Shown here: piece by piece, positions 54,201 through 63,880 of the stretch | How the letters are laid out: every line of letters starts with the position of its first letter | Numbering within the stretch: position 1 is the stretch's first letter | Source: Enoplosus armatus | Taxonomy: Eukaryota; Chordata; Actinopteri; Centrarchiformes; Enoplosidae | Length of the DNA: 64,000 nt | Direction: 5' to 3' | NCBI RefSeq assembly: GCF_043641665.1 | Contig: NC_092183.1 | Span: 14,094,001-14,158,000, forward strand | Notes under the pieces: generated by a model | The model's database searches: none | What the model was told of the DNA's origin: nothing | What the model saw: only the letters and a program-made list of their open reading frames with translations | Position numbers and translations under genes: made by a program

Positions 54201-57200
54201 GTTTAGGTGGATGATGTGCTCATTCTTAAACAAAGGCTCCAGCATTACCTCCTGATTGATACGAGAAAGGTTCTGCAGCCGGTCATCATACTTGACACAG
54301 GATGGTTTTCTTGCAGCAAACTTTTCATTGACGATGGTTTTGTTTTTTTCCCAAAGGGACCGATGGCGTTTCCAGTGGTCGAGGTACCGATCCACAGAGA
54401 GGAGAAGCCGCTGGATGTTCTGGGACACTGTCATGGCGCTCTCATTTATCTGAGGATGCTGCCACACATCACTGTAGAAGCTAAATGTCACCAACTCCTC
54501 TTCACCACCCACACGTTGTGGCGGGCACTCAATGCAGGTCTGACACATCCAACGCACAAATTGCTGAAACACAAAAATATGGGCAGAATCAAGTCACACA
54601 TTTTAATTTAAATATTGTGATACATAAGAAAATCATGGTGATCCCACCTTGGTGCTCTCTACACAATCTCTGACACACTGCATGATCAGCCAGTAGATCT
54701 CATTGCTTTGGGGCTGCAACACAATCTTAGGGGCAGACAGAATGGCATCAATTTGGAAAAGAGCGGTACTTCCCATCAGCGCCATGTTGAAGGCCTGAAT
54801 GCTCCTACAATATGAAAGTCAACAAGTGGGATGTTACAATGGCTGAGACAGATATTGTGCTGCATTTCAAAGGAGCAGTGATTATTACTGCTCACGAAGT
54901 AAATCACTTCAAAAACATAATGTAATTACCTCAGCACCATCTTTATTAGGGATTCTAGCACCTTGCGTTCCCAGTATATGTAATAATCTGCCATACATTT
55001 GGCTTTGCCACTGCTGGTTTCCAAGATCAAATGTTCTGTCTTAGTGATGAGGGGTCCAATGTCGGCATACTTCCTACTCAGCAAATTCACAGTCTTGACC
55101 CGCTCTCGCTCAATACGTTCACAGAACTCCTTGACACCTAGAAACAAATTGTGATTAAGTCAATGAAAATACATTTGAATTCTTAGAATATAATTATTAT
55201 ATCCAATAAATAACATCCTTCTGTTAATTCTACCTGGTAAGTCGTTGGATTTATCTGGGACAGGACATTTCAGTAAGTTGGCCATCACCATGGATTGCAA
55301 CTTGGAATCAATATCTCTCTCATTCTTCTGAATCTGACTGACAACTGACTCAAGCTTAGAGACAGCCTGAATTCCTCGGTTGATGAACTCTGTGATATCT
55401 AAAACCAAACACGTCATCTGATTTAGATCTTGCAGACAATATTAATTTCATCAGACCACGAGTGTGCATAGATCAGATTATCATAGCATCTTTAGCATCA
55501 TACCCAAGGAATTCCAGTTGAGTCTTGTGCATCCAAAATGTATCTCTTTTTTGACCGCTTTGATCTGTTGAGCCAGCATCACGAACTTTGCCCCACTCAG
55601 GCGGTCCATTACAGAGTGGTAGCAGTTGACAAGGTTGTGCAGATCATCAACATACCTAAAACCAATGTTGAAACAGGTCAAGCCAGAGATGACATCAATC
55701 AGTAGTTTTGTGGTTTAGTACAAACTCTGTATTCAGTTACTGGTGAGTGATCATTACCTGATGAATTTGTGCTCCTGTAGAGCAATATTTTGAGCAAGGT
55801 ACGGCACAGAGTAGCCCAGTGACACAAGGTTGTTTGTCTCAGAAATGATTTCCTTGACCTCGGGAGCAAAGTTCACAATGTATCGCACACCCATCTGTAG
55901 GCTGCTTTCAGTTGGTGGGACATCCTTAAAATGAGAAAAATGCAGGGGATTTGAGAGAATAGTAGTTACTGTGTCTGTATTTTGCACAATACTGAGTAAC
56001 AGTTGTAAGTAAGTAAATAGTGAGAGATACGTATCACTTCTACCTGGATTTGGTTTTTACTGGTAGTTGTGGCCAATAGGGTTTTTTTCATGAGCAATGG
56101 CAAGTTGTGTTCTGTCTCATCCATCCAGTACTCATACTTCTTCCCCTCATAGTCCCTGATCTGCATTGCCATTTCCACGTACCTGTCCTTGGCCTCAAAA
56201 GTCACATGAAGGCTTTCAATAACATTTAAGTGAATTAACAGTTTAATATTTACATTATACAGCTGTGCAACAGTGAAAATACTCACCGCTTTGCTCTGTT
56301 CACTCTCCAGCATCTGTGGCTCTTTCAGGAAGGGAAGGATGGTGTGTTTGATGCTGTGGAAAAGAGATCGGACCCATCGGATCGCTCCTGCCACAGGAGG
56401 CTCATTCTTATTTAGCGGTGGTTTGTCCTTCTTTGCCTCAAAGAGTTCATTTATGCTGTCCACCTACAACGAAGACAAAAATACTTTGGCTTCTTATGTT
56501 CACTCTATTCAAAATCCTAATTATAAACTGGTTCAGCAGCACAGCATGAAATATTGTTAAGTTGTATATATTTTCTAAATACAACAGTGTTGAGTGATGA
56601 GGCAGCGTGCAATGTAACTTCCAGGTTTTGTATGGATTAATAAACTGAACCTTGATGTAGCAAAGGTATATGGAATACGTTTCATAGGTAACTACTACAT
56701 TTAGTTGGATGCAAAGGTTTGTATTCTTGTTTACAGTACAATGTAAGTCACATTCCAAAACACTTGCATGGACTCACTGTTCCTCCACTGAAGCTTTGTA
56801 TTGATCTGATATTATCACATCATTTGATAGTCATTCACATTTAACTGCAAAGATAAATATCAACCAGCGCCTTTTCTTGCTTTCACAGTACAGTACCTCT
56901 TTGCAATACTGAGCCAGGATGTCATTAAACTTTCTCATCAAATGGTTGTTGATGGCCTCTCTGGAGCGGATGTGTTTGAATTTCAGGAGCATGTCAAAGG
57001 CAGCAGCTGAAGAGCGCAGTGTCTTAAAAGACTGATCAATGAAGTGGATGGCCTCTCCCTCAATAGCCTGAGCAGACACATGTAGGGAGTGGATCAGTTT
57101 GATAACTTAGGTACAACACACAGAGAACGCTGTAATTTTATTGGTGCAAAGTGACAAGATACCATGCTTATTTAAATTGTTGTGTTGGTCCAGAACATTT

Positions 57201-60200
57201 TCACAACTCCTGCATTCTAGATCCTAAACTCACCTGAACCGTAGTGTCGAAGTCTTGCATGATCATTTTCCAGCTGCTCAACTTGCAGATATTGAAAGGA
57301 TTGAAACTGATATCCTCTATAGGCAAAACCAGACTATCCACTCTGCACAGCACTTCATCAATGCGTTTTGGGTCACCGGTCACGCCTTTTAGCTCTGGAC
57401 CAAAGATGTTAGAGAACTCCTCCAAAATCTGCACAACACAAATGCTTTTATATACGTTGCTTTTTATACGTTCACATTCAGTTATTGAGTGAGAGGTCAG
57501 TATTTATGGAGGGTATGTACACTGACCTGCAAAACATTGTACAGGTCCTGGCAGACGGAAGCCATGTAATCAGTCCTCTCAAACAGTCTCTTACGGTCAA
57601 ATTCCCAGCGTGGATCCCTGCCTGATTCTTCAATTTCAGCGCGCACCTCAAAGTAGGATGACTTCCACTGGTCCAGAACCTGCTTAGCATCATGCACTTT
57701 GGATTTGGCCACTTCCCTCTTATCTCTGTCCAAGGCACAGCACATTGTTAACTTATACTGAAACCACAAAGCAACCTGTACACATAAAGGATTCTGACTG
57801 ACTACTGAACAATATTGGCATCATAAAACATAGTTAAATGTAAACTCTAGCTGAATCTGAACATCCAATGTAAAAATTGAAATGTATCCACACTTACTTG
57901 AATAGTGTGTGGACATCAATTACTTGATCCACACGTTCACACAGCTGCCAGGCAATACGCTCCATTAGAGGGACCATACGCTCATTTGTGTTATAGTGGC
58001 AAGAGATAATCCACACAATTTGCAGGCTGTTCATCAGAGGAGGGATGGTCTCCAGGATCACACCAAAATCTGCTCCAGTAGCCAGATTCTACAACAGACA
58101 ATGGTAACTTTGATAGCAGAACAATTGCTGGAGTCACTATTTTGATGGAAAAAAAAATTCTTGGCAAGTGTGCTTTTGTAACTGTCAAGTCTTGGTAGTT
58201 ACACTGTTCATTGTTAACTGAGAAAAGAGTAAGTCAGTGTAAAGAATATTGTGCAATAATGCTTTTATAAAAGGTTCACCATGAAGTATCTTTCCAGTGT
58301 GCTGAGGAAGCGTAAATTATCGTCTGACTCCACGCGGTATTTAGTGAGTTCAGCAACCGTTCCTTCCAGGGTCTGAACAATGCCTGCATCTGCTTTGGTC
58401 ATCACCTCCAAGATCTTCTTTACCACAGGCTGTTTCAGTTGCTCACTCAGAGCGCTCAGGATGGATGCACGCTCCTGCCAAAAAACTATCTCGGCCATGG
58501 GGCCAGGTGCCTGGAGGAAAATGGAGAGTGAATGTTTCACATTGATCTATGGATATCACTGTGTATGTTTTATGCTTTCTTCTACCTAATAATTTCATTT
58601 TTCATTTCTTGACATTTCAGCAGCAACTACACATGTGAATGCTGGGCTTGAGCCCAAGTCCTTCAGCTGAAGTTTAAGTTCTTTAACTGTGACACCACCG
58701 AGCCTGCCCGGGTTGAAACTCAATATATGGAGAGAGTCGCAAACCTGTGGCTTTTTGTTTTGCTGCTCCTCAATAACAATGGTAATCTGAGTCTGCCAGT
58801 TCATCGCGCACTGCTCCAACTTCTCTACCAACTCTGGATTAGAAAGCAGTACGTCCACCTCCGGCTCCAGGTCGAGCTCAGGGATGTGCAGCGCAATCTC
58901 ATCTGTGATGAAGAGACTGATCTTTAGATTGTACTGTTTATTCTGAAATGTTATCCAATTAGCATTAAAAATAAGCATGAATAAGCAACATTTTGACTTG
59001 TTTTTTCGAAGTCAAATACTGATAAACTCCTGAAATTAAAAATAGCCCTTGGTATATCTAGTAAAACAAACCTTGAATCTGAAGGTGTTGGAGAGTTGTG
59101 TTGATCACTCCCAAAAACTTGTGCGTCCTGTTGAGCAATTCATCACGGATCGTGAATTGTCCACTCGACTTCACTGGACTCTCCTCTTCACCCTCCCCAC
59201 TGGTATCTTCCTGATGAGAAACGTCCCCACTTTGATATCCTGCACCAGTTATCTTCATCTGGTGGGCAGTGAGCAGGGGTATATACACCTGACCAGAGAC
59301 ACAGTGAAAATAGACATCCTGTATTTATTCAGAAAATCTGAAATGTTTGATATGCGTGGTTGATGTTGACAGTTTTTCTGCTGCTGTAGTTTTTGTCTGA
59401 CTGTTAGTAGTTGGTGTGGTTGTTTATGACATGCTTTTCATTTTATTTACTTGGGCAAGTTTGTTTCGCAGGACAAGAAGAGGGTGTCCATTATGCAGGC
59501 CAATGTCAAATAGCCTGGGCATCAGGACTCTGGCCTCATTCATGTCCAGTGGTTCAACAATGGTCTCTATTTAAAACACAAATAATAATCTCTTGGTTAA
59601 TCCTTTTTATGTGCAATAGAAGCTTGTTTTATTGTAATGTTACTGAACTGTCATCTTACCCTTCGTATTCCTGAGAAAGTAGAAGACACGGGATTTCAAA
59701 AATCTCTCTGGGTACTGGTTTACTGCAACATGAAGCTCAATGTGATAGACCACTTGAACCTCAGTCCTCTGAAAATACAAAACCAGACATGGGTTTCAAA
59801 AATGGTATAATCTCTATCCTCTCCATGACTATATGATTTCAAACACAGCCACAGGTTGAAAGACACAATTCAGACGAGATGGTTCGAGTTTGATCTTACA
59901 TGGCCGAGACTTTGTTCATTTGTCTCCTCTGAGTCTGAAGTTATCTCTGTTCCCCTTCCAGTCCTGGACTTCTTGTCAGGATCTGAGGAATCTCCATCTG
60001 TCCTGCTTTCTAGGTTTAAAACTGTAGTTAGATGCAGTCTTATTATCCACGTTAACACAAATCAAAATATGAAGATAATGATAATTAACCTTCAGACATC
60101 GCCGGTTTAGTTAGCTAATTATCTTTTAGACGGCTCAAATGTATGCTAATAGCACACATTGGGGCAACACTTTTGCCAACTTACCGACTGGAATTTCAAC

Positions 60201-60413
60201 TTCAATTTCTTCCTCTCTAATAGTTTTGAAAAACAGAAGACATGACGGCGAGTCTTCCTCGGAGACAAAGTTCAAATAACGGATAATTTTCGCTTCTTCT
60301 TCTCCATCTCCCCGACTGAGGAGTTCGTCGAAACAGTCGGGGCAGTCCGGTAAATTGAAACCGGCAGATACGCACTGTCGGATCCACTCCACTCGTAAAT
60401 CGTCGTGGACCAT
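35070..60413 (-). CDS. dnah10: Dynein axonemal heavy chain 10, complete gene
   Basis: Seventy-eight coding exons join in one frame from the ATG at 60,413 to the TAA at 35,070: 13,731 bases, 4,576 residues, close to the usual dynein heavy chain length. Every junction was checked for phase. The ATG was chosen because it starts [13 protein letters not shown] in a strong context (A at -3, G at +4). The protein is an ATP-driven microtubule motor. DNAH10 is known as the beta heavy chain of the two-headed inner arm I1/f, which shapes ciliary and sperm-tail bending; human variants cause sperm flagellar defects. Identity rests on close agreement with DNAH10 as I remember it in the tail, all AAA modules, the stalk and the C-terminal [11 protein letters not shown] and [12 protein letters not shown] blocks. 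Exons by domain are listed in the entries that follow. Most introns are 75-300 bases, far shorter than in mammals. Confidence 0.97.
39406..41089 (-). other. dnah10: dnah10 AAA5 and following linker, exons 60-64
   Basis: Exons: 41,089-40,868; 40,682-40,535; 40,403-40,124; 40,010-39,781; 39,679-39,406, residues about 3,438-3,822. Marks include [88 protein letters not shown] and [12 protein letters not shown], all standard for this part of axonemal dyneins. AAA5 lacks a canonical P-loop, as expected for the family. Confidence 0.95.
41145..41172. repeat. (AAAAT)n-like simple repeat in dnah10 intron 59
   Basis: Repeated 'aataaaataaaat' units between exons 59 and 60, interrupted. No coding effect. 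Confidence 0.8.
41254..42984 (-). other. dnah10: dnah10 coiled-coil stalk and microtubule-binding domain, exons 54-59
   Basis: Exons: 42,984-42,787; 42,645-42,484; 42,378-42,204; 41,996-41,815; 41,684-41,548; 41,471-41,254, residues about 3,081-3,437. The outgoing helix follows [15 protein letters not shown] and is rich in Lys, Glu, Leu and Ala heptads ([14 protein letters not shown]). The returning helix carries [14 protein letters not shown]. The microtubule-binding tip lies in exons 57-58 (about residues 3,259-3,365), with [10 protein letters not shown] and [11 protein letters not shown]. The tip binds the B-tubule of the neighbouring doublet and the coiled coil passes the signal to the AAA ring. 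Confidence 0.94.
43173..44834 (-). other. dnah10: dnah10 AAA4, exons 49-53
   Basis: Exons: 44,834-44,667; 44,491-44,303; 43,797-43,626; 43,534-43,331; 43,253-43,173, residues about 2,810-3,080. The P-loop is GVGGSGKQS (residues 2,908-2,916) and the Walker B region is VFLFTDAHV near residue 2,967. Later marks are [26 protein letters not shown] and [16 protein letters not shown]. The AAA4 site binds nucleotide and modulates motor output. Intron 50 (43,798-44,302) is about 505 bases of AT-rich sequence with no feature seen. Confidence 0.95.
45022..46452 (-). other. dnah10: dnah10 AAA3, exons 43-48
   Basis: Exons: 46,452-46,333; 46,211-46,066; 45,979-45,827; 45,727-45,467; 45,376-45,204; 45,115-45,022, residues about 2,494-2,809. 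The P-loop is GESGTSKT (2,560-2,567) and Walker B is FMDDMNMPK, with Asp 2,627-2,628. Other marks are [34 protein letters not shown] and [13 protein letters not shown]. Both nucleotide-binding motifs are intact, so AAA3 probably still gates the cycle of AAA1, as is known for dyneins. Confidence 0.95.
46809..48500 (-). other. dnah10: dnah10 AAA2, exons 36-42
   Basis: Exons: 48,500-48,309; 48,191-48,073; 47,983-47,825; 47,717-47,582; 47,495-47,373; 47,284-47,153; 47,025-46,809, residues about 2,135-2,493. The P-loop is GPTGGGKS (2,219-2,226); the Walker B region is [18 protein letters not shown] (Asp 2,296), followed by GERIRLQ and [12 protein letters not shown]. The acceptor of exon 38 was set at 47,983 because this joins AA to A and gives the K-LGLQTKM reading; the alternative AG five bases downstream breaks the frame. 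Confidence 0.95.
48501..49071 (-). other. dnah10 intron 35, no internal feature
   Basis: About 570 bases of AT-rich intron between the end of AAA1 and the start of AAA2. I see no exon, repeat or RNA gene in it. Confidence 0.8.
49072..50838 (-). other. dnah10: dnah10 AAA1, the main ATPase site, exons 31-35
   Basis: Exons: 50,838-50,655; 50,534-50,400; 50,054-49,902; 49,709-49,521; 49,218-49,072, residues about 1,866-2,134. The P-loop is GPAGTGKT (1,938-1,945) and Walker [10 protein letters not shown] has Asp-Glu at 1,990-1,991. The sensor stretch is [17 protein letters not shown]. All catalytic marks of an active dynein are intact. AAA1 hydrolysis drives the power stroke. Confidence 0.96.
50947..53743 (-). 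other. dnah10: dnah10 linker region (DHC_N2 type), exons 21-30
   Basis: Exons: 53,743-53,627; 53,528-53,426; 53,305-53,127; 53,029-52,818; 52,651-52,495; 52,394-52,161; 52,083-51,961; 51,853-51,620; 51,533-51,310; 51,216-50,947, residues about 1,248-1,865. Marks are [63 protein letters not shown] and [14 protein letters not shown]. The linker swings across the ring during the stroke. Two donors here are GC: at the ends of exon 24 (52,818) and exon 25 (52,495). Confidence 0.94.
53828..58902 (-). other. dnah10: dnah10 tail (DHC_N1 type), exons 6-20
   Basis: Exons: 58,902-58,745; 58,510-58,280; 58,088-57,898; 57,725-57,527; 57,428-57,234; 57,067-56,897; 56,463-56,287; 56,193-56,044; 55,924-55,758; 55,655-55,504; 55,398-55,234; 55,137-54,930; 54,804-54,648; 54,563-54,084; 53,986-53,828, residues about 261-1,247. 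Marks are [65 protein letters not shown] and [11 protein letters not shown]. The tail pairs with the partner heavy chain and intermediate chains. The start of exon 6 was set at 58,902 because it alone keeps the frame with exon 5. The 480-base exon 19 is the longest in the gene. Confidence 0.93.
59072..60413 (-). other. dnah10: dnah10 N-terminal region, exons 1-5
   Basis: Exons: 60,413-60,185; 60,009-59,900; 59,768-59,660; 59,566-59,451; 59,288-59,072, residues 1-260. The start is [13 protein letters not shown], then an acidic stretch around [11 protein letters not shown]. Exon 2 is Ser/Asp/Glu/Lys-rich and likely disordered. Exons 3-4 carry VYFLRNTK-like and [18 protein letters not shown] blocks. 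Splice sites are all GT-AG. This is the least conserved part of the protein, so exon 2 and the variable part of exon 5 (about 59,150-59,260) are the least certain calls in the gene. Confidence 0.85.
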
Positions 60414-60435
60414 TTTTAAAAAAATCAAATATCAT
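60217..60435 (-). promoter_or_regulatory. Possible upstream ORF overlapping the dnah10 start
   Basis: An ATG at 60,435, 22 bases upstream of the dnah10 ATG, opens a 72-codon frame that overlaps exon 1 out of frame. Its context is weak (T at -3, A at +4). It would act only if the mRNA starts upstream of 60,435. Confidence 0.3.
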
Positions 60436-60567
60436 TTAACATTTGGAGAATTAAAAACGACTTCCTAGTTAACCTGTCGCCATTCGAAACGTTGTCAACA
60501 CTAACTTGCGGTTGTCAGTAGCTTCAACAACTACCGTAGCAATCGTGTTGTAGTTTAGCGGTCTTAC

Positions 60568-60581
60568 GTTGCCATGACAAC
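60568..60581. promoter_or_regulatory. RFX X-box, probable dnah10 promoter element
   Basis: The 14 bases GTTGCCATGACAAC match the palindromic X-box consensus (GTTGCCATGGCAAC) at 13 of 14 positions. The site is about 155 bases upstream of the dnah10 ATG. RFX factors bind this motif and, with FOXJ1, turn on motile-cilia genes including axonemal dyneins. Position and gene type fit well; function is inferred. Confidence 0.75.
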
Positions 60582-60794
60582 CATCGAATGTCTCGGCTGC
60601 CACAATAGTTTGGAGATAATTGGTGGAAACTTGTTCCCAGAGTGTTGACTGGAAGGCAGCTGTCTGTGCAGCTTTATGGTCAAGGATCTGAAAACCTTTA
60701 TAGTATATTGGAAACATCATGTGGGAAAATTATGTTAAAATTCAGTATTTTAAAAAGCATGATGGCGATAGGTCGATCGACAATCATGATGACT

Positions 60795-60824
60795 AAAATA
60801 AATAAATAAATAAATAAATAAAAA
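60795..60824. repeat. (AAAT)n microsatellite
   Basis: About seven 'aaat' units, upstream of the dnah10 X-box. Confidence 0.9.
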
Positions 60825-61149
60825 CAAAGTACAAATAACTGGAAATTTTAGGAAGTTAGCTTATGAACAATTTGATAATAAGATGAGGTTACACAATAAA
60901 AACAATTGTAAAATGTCTAAGAGATTAATACATGATAATGAATACATGTGCACTCACATTTTTGATTTGTCACTTGCTTTATCTAGTACATTCCTTATTA
61001 CATTACTTTTCTTTTTATATATTTTTGCTTTTTACCTTGCCAAAAATGAGCCCATCTTAAAACAAAATAATTGTTTGTATTTCTTTCAATATCTTATTGA
61101 GTTAAGTTGGATCAATACAGAGACTGTTAATAATGGGGTGCTATTTCAG

Positions 61150-61265
61150 TGATGAATCAAAAACTGATGAATCAAATGACAAATCACTTGATCAGCTGGT
61201 TTAACTGACATATCAATGATCAATTAATGAATCAGAAATGTAGGTGATTAATCGTTTCAGACAAC
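61150..61265 (+). repeat. Fragment of the 'attaatcgatta' interspersed repeat
   Basis: 'gatgaatcaa', 'gatcaattaatgaatc' and the ending 'gattaatcgtttcagac' match the 3' part of the family copy at 10,061-10,343. Weak and partial. Confidence 0.4.
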
Positions 61266-62749
61266 TGATTTGATAAAAAATTATACAAAATGTATCTTTC
61301 TCACAGTCCCTCTCCTGTATACTGCACTTAGGCTTCCATAGATAGTCAAAGTAAGAGTGTGTGTGTATTAAATACAAATCATCAAAATAAAACGTTTTGG
61401 AAAAAAAAGGTCACCTTCCCAGAATTACAGATTGTACCTTTAAAAAGGTTTACTATACATAATGTGTGCTGTTTCTGTGCTGAACGTCCTCAAACATATC
61501 TAAAACGTCTTGGTATTGACTTCCACGTAGCTTGTCCAAACTCAGATACAGTAAGAAATGCAGTTATGGGCTTTGAGGAAAAACAAACCAAATCAAACAA
61601 ATACAATTTATTACTGACATGAGGATGATTTTTTTCAAAAGAAGAGCATGGAGTGTTTGTCAGTGGAAAAAAAAGATAATTAATGGCAACATTAGGGCTG
61701 CATTAGAGGAGATTACAATACCCCTTCAACCAATAACTGCTAATCAAACATGACTTACCCCAATAAAACAGTGACTGCCACTGTTAAAACCTGACATACA
61801 AAGTGACGACTTTCAAAAAGGTGTAGCAGTATCTTACTGTAGCACACTGTGTTGCCAGTGAAAAAGTGCAGACATTTCAATAATGCGACAATAACGACAA
61901 TTAAGTCTCCTTCCCTTAGAAAAAATACCAATTCCATACAATACTAACAAATTCACAAAATTAGCAAGTACTTCTACAGCCTAATATTAGTACGTAATTC
62001 AATCTTCTTCTAATAAGATGTAATACAGCCCAACCACTGTGTTGAATATGGATATAGGATCTTTCAAAGTAAAGGGCTACCGAAAAAGTTTTCCATGCAT
62101 GGAATGTTAAATTGTGGCAGACGCACAGGCAACACTGTGAATGCATAAAAGTAAAAATCATACCCCATTAACATTCATCTTTAATTCTTATGCAACATTT
62201 TAAAATATAATAAATTAAAAAATAATTCTGTAAAAGTATATACACATCTCATCAGACACCTGCCCGAGCACTTTTCAATACTGAAAATGTCAAAGATCCT
62301 TCGCAGTGTTTGTATACGGGAAACTGAGGAATTATACAGTATGCTGTCATTTGGTTGTATATCTGTAAGGCAGTCAGTGCAACAAAAAGTTGAGCAAGAA
62401 TTATGTAACCGAAAGGTGGCTCACTACCCAGTGTATGGAAACCAGACCTGCCGAAACTGAAGCTCAGTGAGAGAAAGTCAAAATAACTGCATGAATACAC
62501 ACAAAAAACGTATGACAAAAAAACAACTAGATGCAGAAGAGAAGAAATGTATTGAAGACTGACAGAAATTAATATATTATTTTTAAAGGAAAAAGTGGAT
62601 GTAATTTTATCTGTAATTTTATTTAAATCATCAAATCCCACAAAAAAGACCAAAATCAGCAACAAAGTGTCGTCTGTGTAGCCAAACCTAAAGGTTATCC
62701 GTTTACTTATTACTGTTAAGTTATCTCATACTAAATTTTTTTTTACTTA

Positions 62750-62755
62750 TTTATT
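62750..62755 (-). terminator. Candidate polyadenylation signal of atp6v0a2
   Basis: AATAAA on the minus strand about 430 bases after the stop codon, the first canonical signal. A second AATAAA at 61,607-61,612 would give a 1.6-kb 3' UTR. Confidence 0.45.
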
Positions 62756-63184
62756 AAGTTTGGCAGATGTGGTTCTCCATACAGGTGACATCAACAACTG
62801 TTAAGAATGATGCCTCATGAGAAAAGTTGATTGTTTTAAGTATATGAGTTACATTTCAAAGTTGAGCCTCACAAAATGTTCTGCAGTGAAGCTTACTGAT
62901 TCTGGTACGAAAGGTATCCCCTTTGTTACGTACATTTGCATTAAGAAAAACAACAAAACTCTGTATTGTCTGTGTTCTTGAAACTGTTGGGAGGGCAGCG
63001 TGTTTCAGTCCAAAGTCTGTGAAGCTCACCATACAATTTCGTTGCATGACAAATTGCTAAAAGATGACAAGAAAAGAATGTAAATCACCTCATGACATCT
63101 CTGAAATAAGTCTTTATAAGCATGGAACACTGCTGGCTTGTTTTGGCTCTGTTTACCAACTGACAGTATTACCAGACAGCCCCT

Positions 63185-63566
63185 TCAAAGTAAGCCATCA
63201 TGCTCAAAGCTGGAGGGCAGGAGAGAGAAGGAAAAGGGGCAAAACTTGACTCCAGTCCCACTGTAGAATTTATTCTGAAACTCCACCCTGAGGAAGAAAC
63301 AAACAGCTGCTATGAATATAAAACACAGAGATAATTCAGAGCACTTTGGCCCTGTCAATGACACGTGTGCTTTAGTGGTTAATCGTTATCTTACCAGTGC
63401 AGACGGAGGGCATGAAGGAATGCAGACAGACCCTCCATTACCAGGAGGATGGACACAGTGAGAACAGCAAACAGGCCAAACACAGGCACCAGGAATAAAA
63501 CCCCGAGACTGGTGTCCATTCGAAGTCCTACTCGCATCACCATGGCCCACAGCACCTCTGATAGCT
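63185..63566 (-). CDS. atp6v0a2: V-type proton ATPase subunit a2, last two coding exons (partial)
   Basis: Exon 63,566-63,395 encodes [15 protein letters not shown], then hydrophobic segments and [22 protein letters not shown] split makes the next Trp, and exon 63,287-63,185 continues [12 protein letters not shown] and ends in [11 protein letters not shown] plus seven residues before TGA. Donor is GTAAGA; acceptor is TTCCTCAG. These are the final transmembrane helices and cytoplasmic tail of the a subunit, the V0 part that carries protons across membranes. The PFSFSLL ending fits isoform a2 (Golgi and endosomes) rather than a1, whose tail differs, as I recall. The rest of the gene lies beyond the right edge; no further exon was seen up to 64,000. 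In human, ATP6V0A2 also sits just upstream of DNAH10 in the same orientation. Confidence 0.93.
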
Positions 63567-63859
63567 CTGTTAAAGCAGAGAAAACAGCATGTGCACCAAC
63601 CATTTAAGGGACTACAACAAACAGAGAGAAAGGGTATACGCCAGTTACTAATATTCAAGCTGATCTCTGTCAATGGTGTACATTTGTTGGGGACTAACCA
63701 ACTCTTCAGTCTCTTTCAGACACACACCTCACTCCCAAATTTGTTGTCAATTTTAAGTGTCAGAGTTATGTTTGAGAAGAACACGGAGTAGTTTTTTTTC
63801 TGACTGGATGCGACCTATTAAGATTTCTGCAACACTTCCGTCATATTAACAGAATGGCT

Positions 63860-63880
63860 GCGCGCGCACGCGCACACACA
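63860..63880. repeat. Alternating purine-pyrimidine tract
   Basis: A (GC)n/(CA)n run of about 21 bases, able in principle to form Z-DNA, within the upstream intron of atp6v0a2. Confidence 0.7.

Larger units (their letters stand above)
60582..62740. other. Intergenic stretch between dnah10 promoter and atp6v0a2 3' end
   Basis: AT-rich DNA with an (AAAT)n run and a fragment of the interspersed repeat. No gene recognised. A 137-codon frame on the minus strand (62,252-62,665) has no family marks and is probably in, or just past, the atp6v0a2 3' UTR. Confidence 0.65.

Noticed and set aside
58902..58951. Longer form of dnah10 exon 6 starting at an AG near 58,951
   Set aside because: It has a good-looking acceptor, but the phase is wrong after exon 5 and gives a stop. 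The AG before 58,902 keeps the frame and gives the conserved [10 protein letters not shown] reading.
60414..60428. N-terminal extension of dnah10 from an upstream TTG
   Set aside because: The in-frame codon is not an ATG; the ATG at 60,413 has a strong context and begins the conserved MVHDD motif.
62252..62665. 137-codon frame on the minus strand as a membrane protein gene
   Set aside because: It is hydrophobic but AT-rich, with no recognised domain, and lies directly downstream of atp6v0a2, where 3' UTR sequence is expected.
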